Shown here in pieces: positions 26,998 through 35,127 of a stretch of DNA of 64,000 bases (its first letter is position 1; each line of letters starts with the position of its first letter). Both the position numbers and the translations under genes were made by a program. The stretch spans positions 2,735,001-2,799,000 of the forward strand of contig NZ_CP151979.1 of the NCBI RefSeq assembly GCF_038593265.1, given 5' to 3'. The notes below the pieces were generated by a model. That model ran no database searches, was not told the DNA's origin, and saw only the letters and a list, made by a program, of their open reading frames with translations. This DNA comes from Ureibacillus sp. FSL W7-1570. Lineage in GTDB: Bacteria > Bacillota > Bacilli > Bacillales_A > Planococcaceae.

Positions 26998-27365
26998 TTC
27001 CCCCTCTTTCAAAATCTATCATACTGGGTATATCGGAAAGAAAACAGCCAATTGGACAGATTTTTTTCATCCAATTGAAAAGAGGGGATTGATTCGGGAC
27101 GGATGCCAAACTGCATACGGGTTATAGCACCAACCACTATTCTCAAGAAATTGGCTCGCGACTTTGCGTTCAAAGATAAAGAAGCAATATATCGTTTAAT
27201 TGGGAAGCTGGTGCATGGTGAAGATCTTATAGAGAGGTCCTTATTCATGGAAACTTTGATGCTATCCTAATTGCTGATGTCTTTTTAATGGAAAAATAGG
27301 GGCAAGTATATTTTGGATAAAACAAAAGAGCGAATCGTAGTTCATTCGCTCTTTTTTACATCTTT
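26998..27365. other. Intergenic stretch with a doubtful 55-codon frame
   Basis: A frame at 27103-27270 (+) would encode 55 residues starting M-P-N-C-I-R-V-I-A-P. It has no well-spaced ribosome binding site and no family match that I recognise, so it is not called as a gene. A terminator at 27326-27357 serves the small gene on the other strand. Confidence 0.4.
27326..27357. terminator. Bidirectional terminator
   Basis: AAGAGCGAAT and ATTCGCTCTT arms with T-runs on both sides, just beyond the small gene at 27366-27509. Confidence 0.85.
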
Positions 27366-27509
27366 TTAAGTATTGCGCGGCTTTCTTACTTCAGCAGGAG
27401 GATTGTTGTGGATTGCCTGATTGAACTCTTTGGAATATTCTTCTATCTGAACTTTTTTATTCTTCTCCTTTTTCTCCTTCCTGAAGGTTGTCTTATTCTT
27501 CTTTGCCAT
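27366..27509 (-). CDS. Small lysine-rich protein of unknown function
   Basis: Forty-seven residues, opening M-A-K-K-N-K-T-T-F-R-K-E-K-K and ending E-V-R-K-P-R-N-T. The ATG is preceded by a full GGAGGTGA site at ideal spacing and a terminator lies just downstream, so this is a real gene despite its size. The strongly basic first half suggests nucleic-acid or spore-coat association, which is only inference. Confidence 0.75.
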   Translation of the reverse strand: MAKKNKTTFRKEKKEKNKKVQIEEYSKEFNQAIHNNPPAEVRKPRNT

Positions 27510-27704
27510 CTGAATCACCTCCGAAATTTCTTGACTTTAATGTGCGACAATTTGAACAATCTATTCTTTAGTGCATATATAAATTTTCTGCATACGAATA
27601 CTAAAGAGGTGACAAGGTGCTGATACTTTCGTAGCCATAGAGCGGGGAAGACAAATGGAAAGATTCCCGTTGCATTGAAGAGAAATAAAAATGAATCAAT
27701 GCAT

Positions 27705-27902
27705 AAAAAAAGAGCGCGTTTCTTTAAATAGAAACGCGCTGATTCCCTTCAGCCATTCGTTTATGCCGCCAATTTTCTATATGAAAAGGGGTGTCTCCTT
27801 TGTGAGAAATTCAGGGGCACTCCTTTATAAGACATCCTTCATAAGAACGTCCATTCGATAGAGTCGTTTCTTTCGTGCGAAACGGATCTCTTCGTTTATA
27901 CC
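27705..27902 (-). ncRNA. Candidate structured RNA or 3' UTR with three hairpins
   Basis: On the minus strand: hairpin one at 27860-27891 (AGAG..CGTTTC with GAAACG..CTCT), hairpin two near 27785-27826 (AAAGGAGTGCCCCT with AGGAGACACCCCTTT) and a terminator at 27713-27740. The 12-mer GGTATAAACGAA at 27891-27902 recurs as GGCATAAACGAA at 27757-27768. No protein frame is present. It lies directly downstream of the BH0509-like gene, so it may be processed from that mRNA. Confidence 0.45.
27713..27740 (-). terminator. Intrinsic terminator, minus strand
   Basis: AGCGCGTTTC and GAAACGCGCT arms followed on the minus strand by C and seven T. Confidence 0.88.
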
Positions 27903-27924
27903 CCTTTGTTTCGTGAAAAAATGA

Positions 27925-28077
27925 TTACATATCCGCTTCCATTTCAAATCTGGAGTAAACAAAATCATACGTAGCTTCCAGCATGCGATCCGAAATATTT
28001 ACAAACTGGATTGGCTCCAGACCAAAGTAAGTCACTAGAAATTGAATGATATTTTTACGTTCCGTATTGCTTAGCAT
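27925..28077 (-). CDS. BH0509-like small protein
   Basis: Fifty residues, M-L-S-N-T-E-R-K-N-I-I-Q-F-L-V-T. It resembles the BH0509 family of small Bacillales proteins, for which no function is known. ATG 28077 is chosen because AAGGAGGGGAAGG precedes it; a frame ten codons longer would start before this site. Confidence 0.65.
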   Translation of the reverse strand: MLSNTERKNIIQFLVTYFGLEPIQFVNISDRMLEATYDFVYSRFEMEADM

Positions 28078-28262
28078 GGCCTTCCCCTCCTTTGTGATGT
28101 ATAACAATTATATTCAATTAAAAACTGATATACAACAGATAAAAGTCTAAATTTTCTTAAAAAATTGTGAACGGTTTATTTTTTCAATTATGAAGAATAA
28201 TGAAAAAGAATGTATCGAAGGGCAATCCGCTTCATTCCTTGGAAAATGTGGGGTGAAAGGTG

Positions 28263-28667
28263 ATGAGTTTTTTTCGGGGCGATGCTCACAAAATATATAT
28301 GCAGCTCAGGAAAAATCGTGATTCGATTCGCGACTCCAAATATTTGAAGGAGCTTTATGAAGTCCGGAAGTTTTATGAGTCGCTGGATCGTGACGTGCTG
28401 CAATTGATTTATTACCGCTTGATCAAGGAGAAGAATGGTTCAGGGATGATTCCTATTTTTGTATCATCCATCCCATTTTTATTTTTGATTTTCTCCCAGC
28501 ATCTCCAAAAAATTTTGTTCCAAGAAGGAACAAGAAATTGGATGATTTTTATTGTTTGTTATATTACAGGCATTACAGCAGCTTTGTTTTTTCATTTCAG
28601 GGAAAACGCTTGGGCTTCCTCCCATATTGAGATGATCAAAGATATTTTGGAGGAAAGGAAAAAATAA
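28263..28667 (+). CDS. Membrane protein of unknown function
   Basis: 134 residues. The first 60 are charged and helical (K-Y-L-K-E-L-Y-E-V-R-K-F-Y-E), followed by two hydrophobic segments (about 63-80 and 92-112) and a charged tail. ATG 28263 with GGGGTG upstream is preferred; GTG 28260 is equally in frame. No family recognised. Confidence 0.7.
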   Translation: MSFFRGDAHKIYMQLRKNRDSIRDSKYLKELYEVRKFYESLDRDVLQLIYYRLIKEKNGSGMIPIFVSSIPFLFLIFSQHLQKILFQEGTRNWMIFIVCYITGITAALFFHFRENAWASSHIEMIKDILEERKK

Positions 28668-28789
28668 GTGTTCTTTCACAAGCAATATGTAAAAAATGCA
28701 TTAAAAACTGTCCAATGGGGGAATAAAAATAATAGCTTTTCCATAATAGGGAAACACTGTTTTATCAAAGAGACAAGGAGGAAATCAAA

Positions 28790-29347
28790 ATGACAGAAAC
28801 GACATTAAACATTGGCATCATCTTGGGAAGCACACGGGAAGGCCGCGTAAGTCCACAAGTGGGAAATTGGATCAAAGAAATTGCGGATAATCGGAAGAAT
28901 GCAAAATTTGAAATCGTGGATATTGATGATTACGACTTGCCATTTTTAGGAAAAGCGGAGCCATCAGACCCCCGGATTGTGAAATGGAATGAAAAATTGG
29001 CAAGTTTGGACGGGTTTATTTTCATTGTGGCGGAATACAACCATAGTATTACGGGAGCTTTGAAAAATGCCCTCGACTTGGCCCGGGAAGTTTGGAATAA
29101 CAAAGCGGCCGGCATTGTCAGCTACGGTTCGGTAGGAGGGGCAAGGGCAGCGGAACATTTGCGGGGAATTTTGGGCGAACTGGCGGTGGCCGATGTGCGT
29201 ACGCATCCTGCATTTTCGCTTTTTACGGATTTTGAAAATATGACAAAATTCAAACCTGCCGACCACCATAAAGAAGTGGTGGATGATATGCTGGATCAGT
29301 TGCTTAAATGGACTGCGGCTTTAAAGACGATAAGAAACAATTATTAA
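28790..29347 (+). CDS. NADPH-dependent FMN reductase family protein
   Basis: A 185-residue flavodoxin-fold protein: L-G-S-T-R-E-G-R near residue 12 binds FMN phosphate and A-E-Y-N-H-S-I-T-G-A-L-K-N-A-L-D is the family's central motif. These enzymes use NAD(P)H to reduce flavins, quinones or azo compounds. ATG follows ACAAGGAGG. Monocistronic with its own terminator. Confidence 0.92.
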   Translation: MTETTLNIGIILGSTREGRVSPQVGNWIKEIADNRKNAKFEIVDIDDYDLPFLGKAEPSDPRIVKWNEKLASLDGFIFIVAEYNHSITGALKNALDLAREVWNNKAAGIVSYGSVGGARAAEHLRGILGELAVADVRTHPAFSLFTDFENMTKFKPADHHKEVVDDMLDQLLKWTAALKTIRNNY

Positions 29348-29352
29348 TATGA

Positions 29353-29390
29353 AAAATCTGCTCTTCCATCCAATGAGGAGCAGATTTTTT
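29353..29390 (+). terminator. Terminator of the FMN reductase gene
   Basis: AATCTGCTC and GAGCAGATT arms followed by T. Confidence 0.85.
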
Positions 29391-29498
29391 ATTGAAAAGA
29401 AGGAGTGGGTACCATTAAATACAATCCTTTTCGAAAGAAGTAGTGGTTGAAAGCAAACCGGATAATTACTTGATCTTCAAATGAATATGAACAACGTA

Positions 29499-29531
29499 AA
29501 CTTGCTGGAGGCTTTTTTCCAGCAAGTTTTT
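29499..29531 (+). terminator. Orphan terminator before serine acetyltransferase
   Basis: AACTTGCTGGA and TCCAGCAAGTT arms around a T-rich loop, followed by T. It may end a leader or small RNA. Confidence 0.75.
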
Positions 29532-29693
29532 ATGTTAGTATCTAAAATAGTTTTACGGGGTATGTAAATATTTACCTAATTATTGGTTGGAAAAATATTA
29601 GATAGTTGATAAACGTAGAGAAAGTTTTATATGATAGCAATAAATAAAAATTTTTAGAAAAACCGCGACAATAAGATTAGGGTGGTGGATTCA

Positions 29694-30587
29694 TTGAAAT
29701 TAGACAATTGGATAAATGAAGGGGTTCCGAACATCGCCAATTCATTGCTTGATGTTCATAAAAGTTATTTTCCAATTGAACAGTCCATTGGATTTGAAGG
29801 ACAAGAAAAGATTATCAAAATTTTGAAGAATTTCCGCAAAGTGCTATATCCTTGCTTTTGCGACATATATAAAGATGAACTCCGGTTGGAAACAAATATA
29901 GGAAACATTTTAAGATCAACAGCACTCGATTTAAAAGACATTATTTCGAAAGTGCTGGAAAACAGCGGTGAAAGTAAACCTGAAGAAAAAGCGGAAGAAA
30001 TCGTCATTGACTTAGTCAATAAATTGCCGCAAATCCGTGAAATCCTACAAACAGATATACAGGCGGCATACAATGGCGATCCTGCAGCCTTATCATTGGA
30101 AGAAATTTTATTCAGCTATCCTTCCATCACAGCCATTACAATACATAGGATAGCTCATGAACTTTACGAGGCCGGGGTTCCGATTATCCCAAGAATCATG
30201 TCTGAGCATGCCCATAGCTTGACTGGCATCGATATTCACCCTGGAGCCAAAATCGGGGAGTATTTCTTCATTGACCATGGAACTGGAGTAGTCATTGGGG
30301 AAACAAGCACCATCGGGAAAAACGTAAAAATTTATCAAGGTGTGACAATTGGTGCGAAAAGCTTCCCATTGGATGAACATGGAAATCCGATTAAAGGAAT
30401 CAAACGCCATCCTGATATTGGGGACAATGTCATCATTTATGCGGGGGCAACGATTCTTGGCGGAGATACGAAAATCGGCCACGACTCCATCATTGGAGGA
30501 AACATTTGGCTCACCCAATCCGTTCCGCCGTATTCAAGAATCTATAATTCCCAACCGCTGCCAAACATTAAGCAGAAAAAAGAATAG
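29694..30587 (+). CDS. Serine O-acetyltransferase (EpsC type)
   Basis: A protein of about 297 residues. An N-terminal helical domain (to about 165) precedes a left-handed parallel beta-helix of hexapeptide repeats (I-D-I-H-P-G-A-K-I-G; I-D-H-G-T-G-V-V-I-G-E-T; G-V-T-I-G-A-K-S-F). In the family it acetylates serine for cysteine synthesis with acetyl-CoA. TTG 29694 has GGTGG upstream; GTG 29682 is the other candidate. No cysK lies beside it; a rhodanese gene follows, so the pair relates to sulfur metabolism. Confidence 0.9.
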   Translation: MKLDNWINEGVPNIANSLLDVHKSYFPIEQSIGFEGQEKIIKILKNFRKVLYPCFCDIYKDELRLETNIGNILRSTALDLKDIISKVLENSGESKPEEKAEEIVIDLVNKLPQIREILQTDIQAAYNGDPAALSLEEILFSYPSITAITIHRIAHELYEAGVPIIPRIMSEHAHSLTGIDIHPGAKIGEYFFIDHGTGVVIGETSTIGKNVKIYQGVTIGAKSFPLDEHGNPIKGIKRHPDIGDNVIIYAGATILGGDTKIGHDSIIGGNIWLTQSVPPYSRIYNSQPLPNIKQKKE

Positions 30588-30597
30588 AAATACTCGT

Positions 30598-30628
30598 CCC
30601 TTAAGCATAAGAGTGCTTGCTTAGGGGA
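30598..30628 (+). terminator. Terminator after serine acetyltransferase
   Basis: CCCTTAAGCA with TGCTTGCTTAGGGG, imperfect stem with weak T-run. Confidence 0.55.
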
Positions 30629-30655
30629 TTTATTATTTAAATAGGAGGAATGAAC

Positions 30656-31012
30656 ATGCCATTGAAAAAAATCACGCCTGAACAATTAATGCAAAAAATG
30701 CAACGAAAAGAGCAACTTGTGGTATTAGATGTCCGGGATCAGGAGAAATATAACAATTTCCATATTGAAGGGGATAATATTCAATCGATTAATATCCATA
30801 AAAAAGAGATTTTTGGACTGGAAGAAAACAAAGAAAAAGAACTTCCCGCGTTGCCGCGAGGGAGTGAAATCATCGTCACTTGCACAACCGGCAACTCAGC
30901 AACGAAATGTGCAACCATTCTAGCTGAGCAGGATTATGATGTCGCAGTTTTAGAAGGGGGACTCACGGCTTGGAAAGAGTATTTAAAAATGGGGAATCAG
31001 AAAGAGAAATAA
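30656..31012 (+). CDS. Single-domain rhodanese
   Basis: A 118-residue rhodanese. L-D-V-R-D-Q-E-K-Y lies near residue 27 and the active loop C-T-T-G-N-S carries the catalytic Cys. It likely passes sulfane sulfur. ATG 30656 is preferred over ATG 30650 because the AGGAGG site is better spaced. It follows serine acetyltransferase, consistent with a sulfur role. Confidence 0.88.
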   Translation: MPLKKITPEQLMQKMQRKEQLVVLDVRDQEKYNNFHIEGDNIQSINIHKKEIFGLEENKEKELPALPRGSEIIVTCTTGNSATKCATILAEQDYDVAVLEGGLTAWKEYLKMGNQKEK

Positions 31013-31080
31013 TCGCCAAGCGCAAAAACCAAGTAATATAGAACACGGATAATCGCCAAACACGAAAAATACTGATATAG
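31011..31080 (+). repeat. Imperfect tandem repeat after the rhodanese gene
   Basis: AATCGCCAAGCGCAAAAACC... (31011-31041) recurs as AATCGCCAAACACGAAAAAT... (31051-31080), both ending GATATAG or TAATATAG. It overlaps the stop codon. Confidence 0.6.
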
Positions 31081-31086
31081 CAATAA

Positions 31087-31119
31087 AAAAGAGCGAAATC
31101 GAAAATTTTCGCTCTTTTT
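31087..31119. terminator. Bidirectional terminator next to the intron
   Basis: AAAGAGCGAAA with TTTTCGCTCTTT, T-runs both ways. It serves the rhodanese gene and, before intron insertion, the UPF0210 operon. Confidence 0.85.
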
Positions 31120-31123
31120 CTTT

Positions 31124-33007
31124 GTGCGCCCGGCATGTACATGAACTATAGGGTGTAAGTCCCGAACCCCGAAGACAGAAGTAGAGGTTAGCTCAACGAA
31201 GGGTGTCCGTGGTGACGCGGAATCTGAAGGAAGCTGGAGGCAAAACACCGGTCCGAGGAACACGAACCTCATATAAGGCTAGGTATGATTGAGTGAGTTT
31301 GCAAAACAAAACAAAGCTCTTTCTGTCGAAGGTCATATCGAGTAGATGAGGCGGATAGATGGTGTGAAAGTGCATGTACTTACCCGGGGAGGTCTGGCGG
31401 ATAGGTGAAGTACGCTTCATAACCTACTTAGTGATAAGTAGCTGAACCGTCAGAAGTCAGCAGAGGTCATAGTATTAGTTGGTCTAGAACAACTAAGAAG
31501 GACCGAACAATTAAGAGAGAATAGCCCTTGGCATTCAGTGAGTCATGATGAAAACAGAAAACGTAGTACCTCACTTGAGGAAGGAAGCGGTGAATCCCGT
31601 GGGGGACCTCTTGGAGGGTGGAGTGACCACTGGCATAAAGAGAACAGCTATTCACGGAAGGAGAATAACGATGCTTTTGAATCAAATCCTGTCACGGGAG
31701 AACATGCTTCAAGCACTAAAACGTGTAGAACAGAATAAAGGAAGCCACGGAGTAGATATGATGCCCGTACAAAACCTACGACAGCACATAGTCGAAAACT
31801 GGCTATCTATTAAGGAGGCAATTCTCAAGGGAACTTATGAACCAATGCCAGTCCGCAGAGTCGAAATCCCGAAACCTGACGGCGGTGTTCGTTTACTAGG
31901 AATCCCTACCGTAACAGACCGTTTGATTCAACAAGCAATCGCCCAAGTACTTTCAAAAGTGTATGACCCTACATTCTCTGAAAACAGCTACGGATTTAGA
32001 CCAAACCGAAGTGCCCATGATGCGGTGAGGAAAGCGAAAGAATATATAAGAGATGGACATCGATGGGTTGTAGATATGGACTTGGAGAAATTCTTTGATA
32101 AGGTCAACCATGACAGATTAATGGGTACACTCGCGAAGAGAATCCAAGATAAACCATTACTGAAATTGATTCGTAAGTATTTACAATCGGGAGTCATGAT
32201 TAATGGTGTGGTGTCAAGCACATTAGAAGGAACTCCACAAGGAGGACCATTAAGTCCGCTACTATCTAACATTGTACTAGATGAACTAGATAAAGAATTG
32301 GAAAGAAGAGGACACAAATTCGTTCGATATGCGGATGACTGTAACATTTACGTGAAAAGTAAACGAGCAGGACTTCGCACAATGGCAAGCATTCAACGAT
32401 TCATTGAAGGAAAACTACGACTGAAAGTAAATGAAAAGAAATCAGCGGTCGACCGTCCATGGAAACGTAAGTTTCTAGGATTTAGCTTTACCTATCATAA
32501 AGAGCCAAAGGTTCGTATCGCAAAAGAAAGCCTTAAACGAATGAAGAATAAAGTTCGTGAAATCACATCACGCAAGATGCCCTACCCGATGGAATACCGC
32601 ATTCAGAAACTGAATCAATATCTAGTGGGATGGTGTGGATATTTTGCGTTAGCAGACACCAAATCTATATTCCTTGAATTAGATAAATGGATTCGTAGAA
32701 GACTTCGAATGTGTCTATGGAAGAACTGGAAGAAACCGAAAACAAAGACACGCAACCTTATTCAGCTTGGCGTACCACAATGGCAAGCGTATGAATGGGG
32801 AAATACTCGGAAGAGTTATTGGCGTATTTCAAATAGTCCAATATTACACAGAACCCTTGGTAACTCCTATTGGAGAAACCAAGGGTTGGAAAGTCTTGAA
32901 GCTCGTTATGAAAACTTGCGTCAATGATCTTAATTGAACCGCCGTATACGGAACCGTACGTACGGTGGTGTGAGAGGACGGGAGTTAATCGCTCCCTCCT
33001 ACTCGAT
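31124..33007 (+). mobile_element. Group IIC intron
   Basis: The element starts with GTGCG directly after the terminator hairpin and its TTTCTTT tail and ends near CTACTCGAT. It contains a long structured 5' part (31124-31670), a maturase gene, and near 32935-33000 a domain V hairpin (ACCGCCGTATACGG...CCGTACGTACGGTGG) and a domain VI hairpin (GGGAG...CTCCC). Insertion downstream of a terminator stem is the habit of class C introns. It lies between the rhodanese gene and the stop codon of the UPF0210 gene, so no gene is interrupted. The 3' boundary may be off by a few bases. Confidence 0.9.
31671..32927 (+). CDS. ltrA: Group II intron reverse transcriptase/maturase
   Basis: A 419-residue protein, close in length to the thermostable class C enzyme of Geobacillus. 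RT domain motifs include V-D-M-D-L-E-K-F-F-D, T-P-Q-G-G-P-L-S-P-L-L and the catalytic R-Y-A-D-D. The maturase (X) domain follows (about 290-400, W-C-G-Y-F, W-I-R-R-R-L-R). ATG 31671 is chosen because AAGGAG precedes it and because family members start M-L-L-x-x-I-L; the frame is open further upstream. No endonuclease domain, as in class C. It binds the intron RNA and drives splicing and retrohoming. Confidence 0.93.
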   Translation: MLLNQILSRENMLQALKRVEQNKGSHGVDMMPVQNLRQHIVENWLSIKEAILKGTYEPMPVRRVEIPKPDGGVRLLGIPTVTDRLIQQAIAQVLSKVYDPTFSENSYGFRPNRSAHDAVRKAKEYIRDGHRWVVDMDLEKFFDKVNHDRLMGTLAKRIQDKPLLKLIRKYLQSGVMINGVVSSTLEGTPQGGPLSPLLSNIVLDELDKELERRGHKFVRYADDCNIYVKSKRAGLRTMASIQRFIEGKLRLKVNEKKSAVDRPWKRKFLGFSFTYHKEPKVRIAKESLKRMKNKVREITSRKMPYPMEYRIQKLNQYLVGWCGYFALADTKSIFLELDKWIRRRLRMCLWKNWKKPKTKTRNLIQLGVPQWQAYEWGNTRKSYWRISNSPILHRTLGNSYWRNQGLESLEARYENLRQ

Positions 33008-34369
33008 TTAATTTCCCAATGCTTGCAAAGGGGCCGGAATGCGTCCGCCACGGCGAATGATTTTGTCGGAGCTGAACGGATTGACCCCGATGACAGGTGC
33101 TCTTCCCAAAAGGCCTCCGAATTCCACCATGTCGCCTTCTTTCGCTCCAGGCACAGGGATGACACGGACAGCAGTCGTTTTTTTATTGATCATTCCGATG
33201 GCCGCTTCATCGGCAATCATTGCGGAAATGGTGCTGGCAGGTGCGTCGCCCGTGATGGCAATCATGTCAAGACCGACGGAACATACACATGTCATTGCTT
33301 CTAACTTGGATAGCGATAATGCGCCTTCTTCAATTCCACGGATCATGCCGTTATCTTCGCTGACTGGGATGAAGGCGCCGCTTAAACCGCCCACATAGGA
33401 TGAAGCCATGGCACCACCTTTTTTCACCGCATCATTCATTAAGGCAAGGGCGGCAATGGTGCCGTGGGTTCCAACGCGCTCAAGGCCAATTTCTTCAAGA
33501 ATTTCAGCCACACTATCGTTCATCGCATTCGTTGGTGCAAGGGACAAATCCATTATGCCGAACGGAACGCCTAAACGTTTTGCCACTTCTCGTCCGATCA
33601 ACTCTCCGGCACGGGTAATTTTAAAGGCGGTTTTCTTGATGATTTCGGCCACTTCTCCCAAATCCGCATCCGGATAACGTTTCAATGCATTGAGTACTAC
33701 CCCCGGACCGGAAACGCCGACATTGAGTACGACTTCTCCTTCGCCGGATCCGAGGAAAGCGCCGGCCATAAACGGATTATCTTCCACGGGGTTGCAGAAC
33801 ACCACCAGTTTTGCGCAGCCAAGGCCGGACTGTTCTTTTGTCAGTTCAGCCGTTTCTTTGATGATTTCGCCCATTTGACGTACAGCATCCATGTTGATGC
33901 CGGCTTTGGTTGTGCCGACAGAAACGGAAGCGCAAACCCGCTCAGTGGATGCCAAGGCTTCTGGAAGAGCATCAAATAACACTTGATCTCCCTTCGCAAT
34001 CCCTTTGTGCACAAGGGCGGAATAACCGCCGATAAAATCGATGCCAAGGGTAACGGCGGCGCGGTCCAATGTTTTTGCAAGTTCCACAGCCTGTTCTTTT
34101 GTCGCATTGCCTAGAAGATCGGCGATTGGCGTCACGGCAATCCGTTTATTGATGATCGGGATGCCGTATTCTTTTGCCACTTTTTCAGCGGTAGGTTTTA
34201 AATCCTTTGCGTAATGGGTGATTTTATCATAGATTTTTTGTTTCATTTTATCGAAATCGGAATCCGCGCAATCCCGTAAATTGATTCCCATTGTCACTGT
34301 ACGGATGTCCAAATTTTCTGTCCGGACCATCCGGATGGTTTCCAACATTTCATGAATTTCAAAGTTCAT
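33008..34369 (-). CDS. UPF0210 (PFL-like) family protein
   Basis: A 453-residue protein of the UPF0210 family, often labelled PFL family. Family segments: [14 protein letters not shown] at the N terminus, G-A-F-L-G-S-G-E-G near residue 230, S-L-A-P-T near 290 and G-R-A-P-V-I near the C terminus. The function is not established. It is always paired with a small ACT-domain gene, which lies directly upstream here. ATG 34369 follows AAAGGA; a GTG six codons upstream is possible. A glycine riboswitch controls the pair. Confidence 0.9.
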   Translation of the reverse strand: MNFEIHEMLETIRMVRTENLDIRTVTMGINLRDCADSDFDKMKQKIYDKITHYAKDLKPTAEKVAKEYGIPIINKRIAVTPIADLLGNATKEQAVELAKTLDRAAVTLGIDFIGGYSALVHKGIAKGDQVLFDALPEALASTERVCASVSVGTTKAGINMDAVRQMGEIIKETAELTKEQSGLGCAKLVVFCNPVEDNPFMAGAFLGSGEGEVVLNVGVSGPGVVLNALKRYPDADLGEVAEIIKKTAFKITRAGELIGREVAKRLGVPFGIMDLSLAPTNAMNDSVAEILEEIGLERVGTHGTIAALALMNDAVKKGGAMASSYVGGLSGAFIPVSEDNGMIRGIEEGALSLSKLEAMTCVCSVGLDMIAITGDAPASTISAMIADEAAIGMINKKTTAVRVIPVPGAKEGDMVEFGGLLGRAPVIGVNPFSSDKIIRRGGRIPAPLQALGN

Positions 34370-34383
34370 GTTTGCACGTCCTT

Positions 34384-34653
34384 TCACACGCGATGCATTG
34401 CCCTGAAAATTTCTTCAAGTTGTACAGTAATGACAACACCGATTGATTTTCCAAGTTCATTGAGTTCCTGCTGCAAGGATTCAAGATCTTTTAAATTTGT
34501 CACGTCAATGACCATCATCATGGTGAAGAAATCTTGTAAAATCGTTTGGCTGATATCTAAAATGTTGATGTTTCGATCTGCAAGTACAGTTGTCACTTTT
34601 GCGATAATTCCAACCTGGTCTTTTCCGATAACGCTGACAATTGCTTTTCTCAT
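34384..34653 (-). CDS. ACT-domain protein (UPF0237 type)
   Basis: An 89-residue ACT domain ([19 protein letters not shown]). ACT domains bind amino acids. It is the first gene of the operon and ends 14 bases before the UPF0210 start. ATG 34653 is preferred because AGAGGTGA lies upstream. Preceded by the riboswitch terminator. Confidence 0.9.
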   Translation of the reverse strand: MRKAIVSVIGKDQVGIIAKVTTVLADRNINILDISQTILQDFFTMMMVIDVTNLKDLESLQQELNELGKSIGVVITVQLEEIFRAMHRV

Positions 34654-34683
34654 ATGTTTCACCTCTATTGATGTAATAAAAAA

Positions 34684-34705
34684 GAGATTGGTTTCCCAAT
34701 CTCAA
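34684..34705 (-). terminator. Riboswitch-linked terminator
   Basis: GAGATTGG and CCAATCTC arms followed by TTTTTT, between the aptamer and the ribosome binding site. It can form as the alternative to antitermination. Confidence 0.85.
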
Positions 34706-34729
34706 AAGCATAAGAACAATAACGGTATT

Positions 34730-34845
34730 ATCATTCTTCTGTCCTTTTGCCTGAGATTGTGAATCCTTCGGCGCCACAGATGTGGTCTCTCCAGAAGCTG
34801 CTCCTGACTGTAGTGTTACCCACAGCATTCATCGCTACACCTATT
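34730..34845 (-). promoter_or_regulatory. Glycine riboswitch
   Basis: On the minus strand the aptamer core is TCTGGAGAGACC, then CGCCGAAGGA, then CTCAGGCAAAAGGACAGA, all three conserved blocks of the glycine aptamer in order. CTTCT and AGAAG close the basal stem. One aptamer is clear; a second was not found. The terminator at 34684-34705 makes this a transcriptional switch. Confidence 0.92.
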
Positions 34846-35012
34846 TAATTCCAATACTAGACGATACTAACACCTTTGTCGAAAATGGTCAACTAAGATA
34901 CACTGAAATTTTTAAAAATTTTGACCGTAAGGAGGGGGGATGAATGTTTTTTTCCGCTCAAACCGGGAATAAATTTACTAAAGTATGAGTCAGAAAAATG
35001 GGTTTGAATCCA

Positions 35013-35041
35013 TTGACAAAAAAATTAATGCATGATATATT
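35013..35041 (+). promoter_or_regulatory. Promoter of the yceI-type gene
   Basis: TTGACA, 17 bases, TATATT: a strong sigma-A-type promoter. Confidence 0.8.
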
Positions 35042-35104
35042 TATTTCGAATTCAAAATAATAAACTTCAAGATAAATATTCATAAATATCTCGGATTCAG
35101 AATA
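35042..35104 (+). promoter_or_regulatory. Two operator-like palindromes, MhqR-like
   Basis: TATTTCGAATTCAAAATA (35042-35059) and TATCTCGGATTCAGAATA (35087-35104) share 18-bp spacing and composition with the TATCTCGAATTCGAGATA boxes bound by MarR-family MhqR. Their place just downstream of the -10 suits repression. The binding protein is inferred. Confidence 0.45.
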
Positions 35105-35127
35105 AAGTAAATCAGGAGGAATGAAAA

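Larger units (their letters stand above)
27510..27924. other. Gene-free region with a structured RNA candidate
   Basis: Between two small minus-strand genes. The minus strand from about 27902 to 27705 can fold into three successive hairpins, the last an intrinsic terminator. The remainder to 27510 shows nothing clear. Confidence 0.6.
29348..29681. other. Intergenic region with two terminators
   Basis: The first terminator (29353-29390) closes the reductase gene. A second at 29499-29531 has no gene in front of it. The final 150 bases are AT-rich promoter-like sequence before the serine acetyltransferase gene. Confidence 0.6.
34654..35127. other. Divergent control region with riboswitch and promoter
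   Basis: The left half holds a glycine riboswitch and its terminator for the ACT/UPF0210 operon. The right half holds a promoter and two operator-like palindromes for the yceI-type gene. No coding frame. Confidence 0.8.

Noticed and set aside
27103-27270. 55-codon plus-strand frame after the LysE gene
   Set aside because: The ribosome binding site is badly spaced and no family resemblance was seen; kept only as a note.
29398-29470. T-box leader upstream of serine acetyltransferase
   Set aside because: GTGGGTACC looks faintly like the T-box core, but the conserved stems and antiterminator are missing.
31124-31670. Calling the frame upstream of ATG 31671 as part of the maturase
   Set aside because: That part folds as intron RNA and class C enzymes start M-L-L; the ribosome binding site also supports ATG 31671.
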